Part shown: one piece after another, positions 6,428 through 6,551 of the stretch
How positions within the stretch are numbered: the stretch's first letter is position 1
How the letters are laid out: each line of letters begins with the position of its first letter
Origin: Candidatus Nanopelagicales bacterium
GTDB taxonomy: Bacteria > Actinomycetota > Actinomycetes > S36-B12 > UBA10799
Direction: 5' to 3'
Assembly: GCA_025455985.1 (NCBI GenBank)
Contig: JALOLM010000129.1
Coordinates: 1-6,551 of the forward strand
DNA: 6,551 bases
Position numbers and translations under genes: made by a program
The notes under the pieces: model-generated
What the model saw: the letters and a program-made list of their open reading frames with translations, nothing else
What the model was told of the DNA's origin: nothing
The model's database searches: none

Positions 6428-6474
6428 CCGCACGAAGGTGGCACACGCCGGAATGCCATGCCACTTTCGTGCGG
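6428..6474. repeat. Long palindrome 3, 16-bp stem (GCACGAARGTGGCA arms)
   Basis: Bases 6428-6443 (CCGCACGAAGGTGGCA) are complementary to 6459-6474 over 16 positions, with one G-T wobble (6437 with 6465). The loop has 15 bases. It lies 129 bases after the trmD stop and has no T-tract. The arms repeat the motif of palindrome 1 in alternating orientation. It may be a terminator, an mRNA-stabilising hairpin or a repetitive extragenic palindrome; the copy number in the genome would decide. Confidence 0.7.
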
Positions 6475-6539
6475 CGCCACCGCACGACCGTCCCGGGCGC
6501 CCAACGGCGGTGGGGACACTGCCCGGCCGACCGGACTGA

Positions 6540-6551
6540 CCGGTGTGGCAC
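6540..6551 (+). promoter_or_regulatory. Possible start of the next gene's promoter, cut by the window edge
   Basis: CCGGTGTGGCAC matches CCGGTCTGGCAC at 4259-4270, in the leader of rpsP, at 11 of 12 bases. In both cases it would precede a translation gene, since rplS is expected here from related genomes. The sequence stops before a -10 element could be judged. It also contains the GTGGCA core of the palindromes, so it could instead be another arm of that repeat. Confidence 0.25.

Larger units (their letters stand above)
6299..6551. other. Intergenic region after trmD with no supported gene
   Basis: This 253-bp stretch has no credible coding region. Open frames here are Arg/Pro-rich, lack recognisable motifs, and on the minus strand overlap trmD. 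It contains three consecutive inverted repeats (6340-6383, 6389-6418, 6428-6474). A weaker 7-bp pairing joins CCACCGC at 6477-6483 with GCGGTGG at 6507-6513 around a CCCGGGCGCCC core. No tRNA or other structural RNA was recognised. Confidence 0.7.

Noticed and set aside
6003..6551. Minus-strand open frame reaching from the window end into trmD
   Set aside because: It is rich in Arg, Pro and Ala, runs across the palindromes and far into trmD antisense, and has no motif.

Overview
The window reads as a core-genome segment of a high-GC actinobacterium. Five things support this: the G/C-biased third codon positions, frequent GTG starts, a P-II gene directly followed by glnD and ffh, an Ffh with a Lys/Pro-rich C-terminal tail, and the tightly packed order rpsP - KH protein - rimM - trmD. 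Mycobacterium and relatives have the same genes in the same order, but there with extra genes interleaved. The genus cannot be named from the sequence. All genes lie on the plus strand.

Region 1 (1-2613) is the nitrogen-signalling end. The window opens inside a P-II gene (glnB/glnK), with the modifiable T-loop tyrosine still present, and continues into glnD, which encodes the enzyme that modifies and demodifies P-II. A strong GC-rich hairpin separates them (209-250). The best glnD start is a GTG at 292 behind a good ribosome binding site, not the ATG at 253 that touches the hairpin.

Region 2 (2614-4233) holds ffh, the protein subunit of the signal recognition particle. It is preceded by a 90-bp gap with a small hairpin and a weak promoter candidate.

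Region 3 (4234-6298) is a translation cluster behind a 150-bp leader. It contains rpsP (ribosomal protein S16), a small KH-domain RNA-binding protein (khpA), rimM (30S maturation, binds S19) and trmD (tRNA m1G37 methyltransferase). All three internal junctions overlap by 4 to 11 bp, so this is an operon with translational coupling. rimM has no ATG/GTG/TTG start early enough to include its conserved N-terminus; a CTG overlapping the khpA stop is the likely start.

Region 4 (6299-6551) has no convincing gene. It holds successive inverted repeats built on a motif close to GCACRAAGTGGCA in alternating orientation. These resemble a repetitive extragenic palindrome or a terminator cluster. The last bases (6540-6551) nearly match a site in the rpsP leader and could begin the promoter of the next gene, probably rplS.

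No new multi-gene system is visible. The points worth a second look are the palindrome cluster after trmD, the CTG start of rimM, the structured rpsP leader and the site shared between the rpsP leader and the window end.
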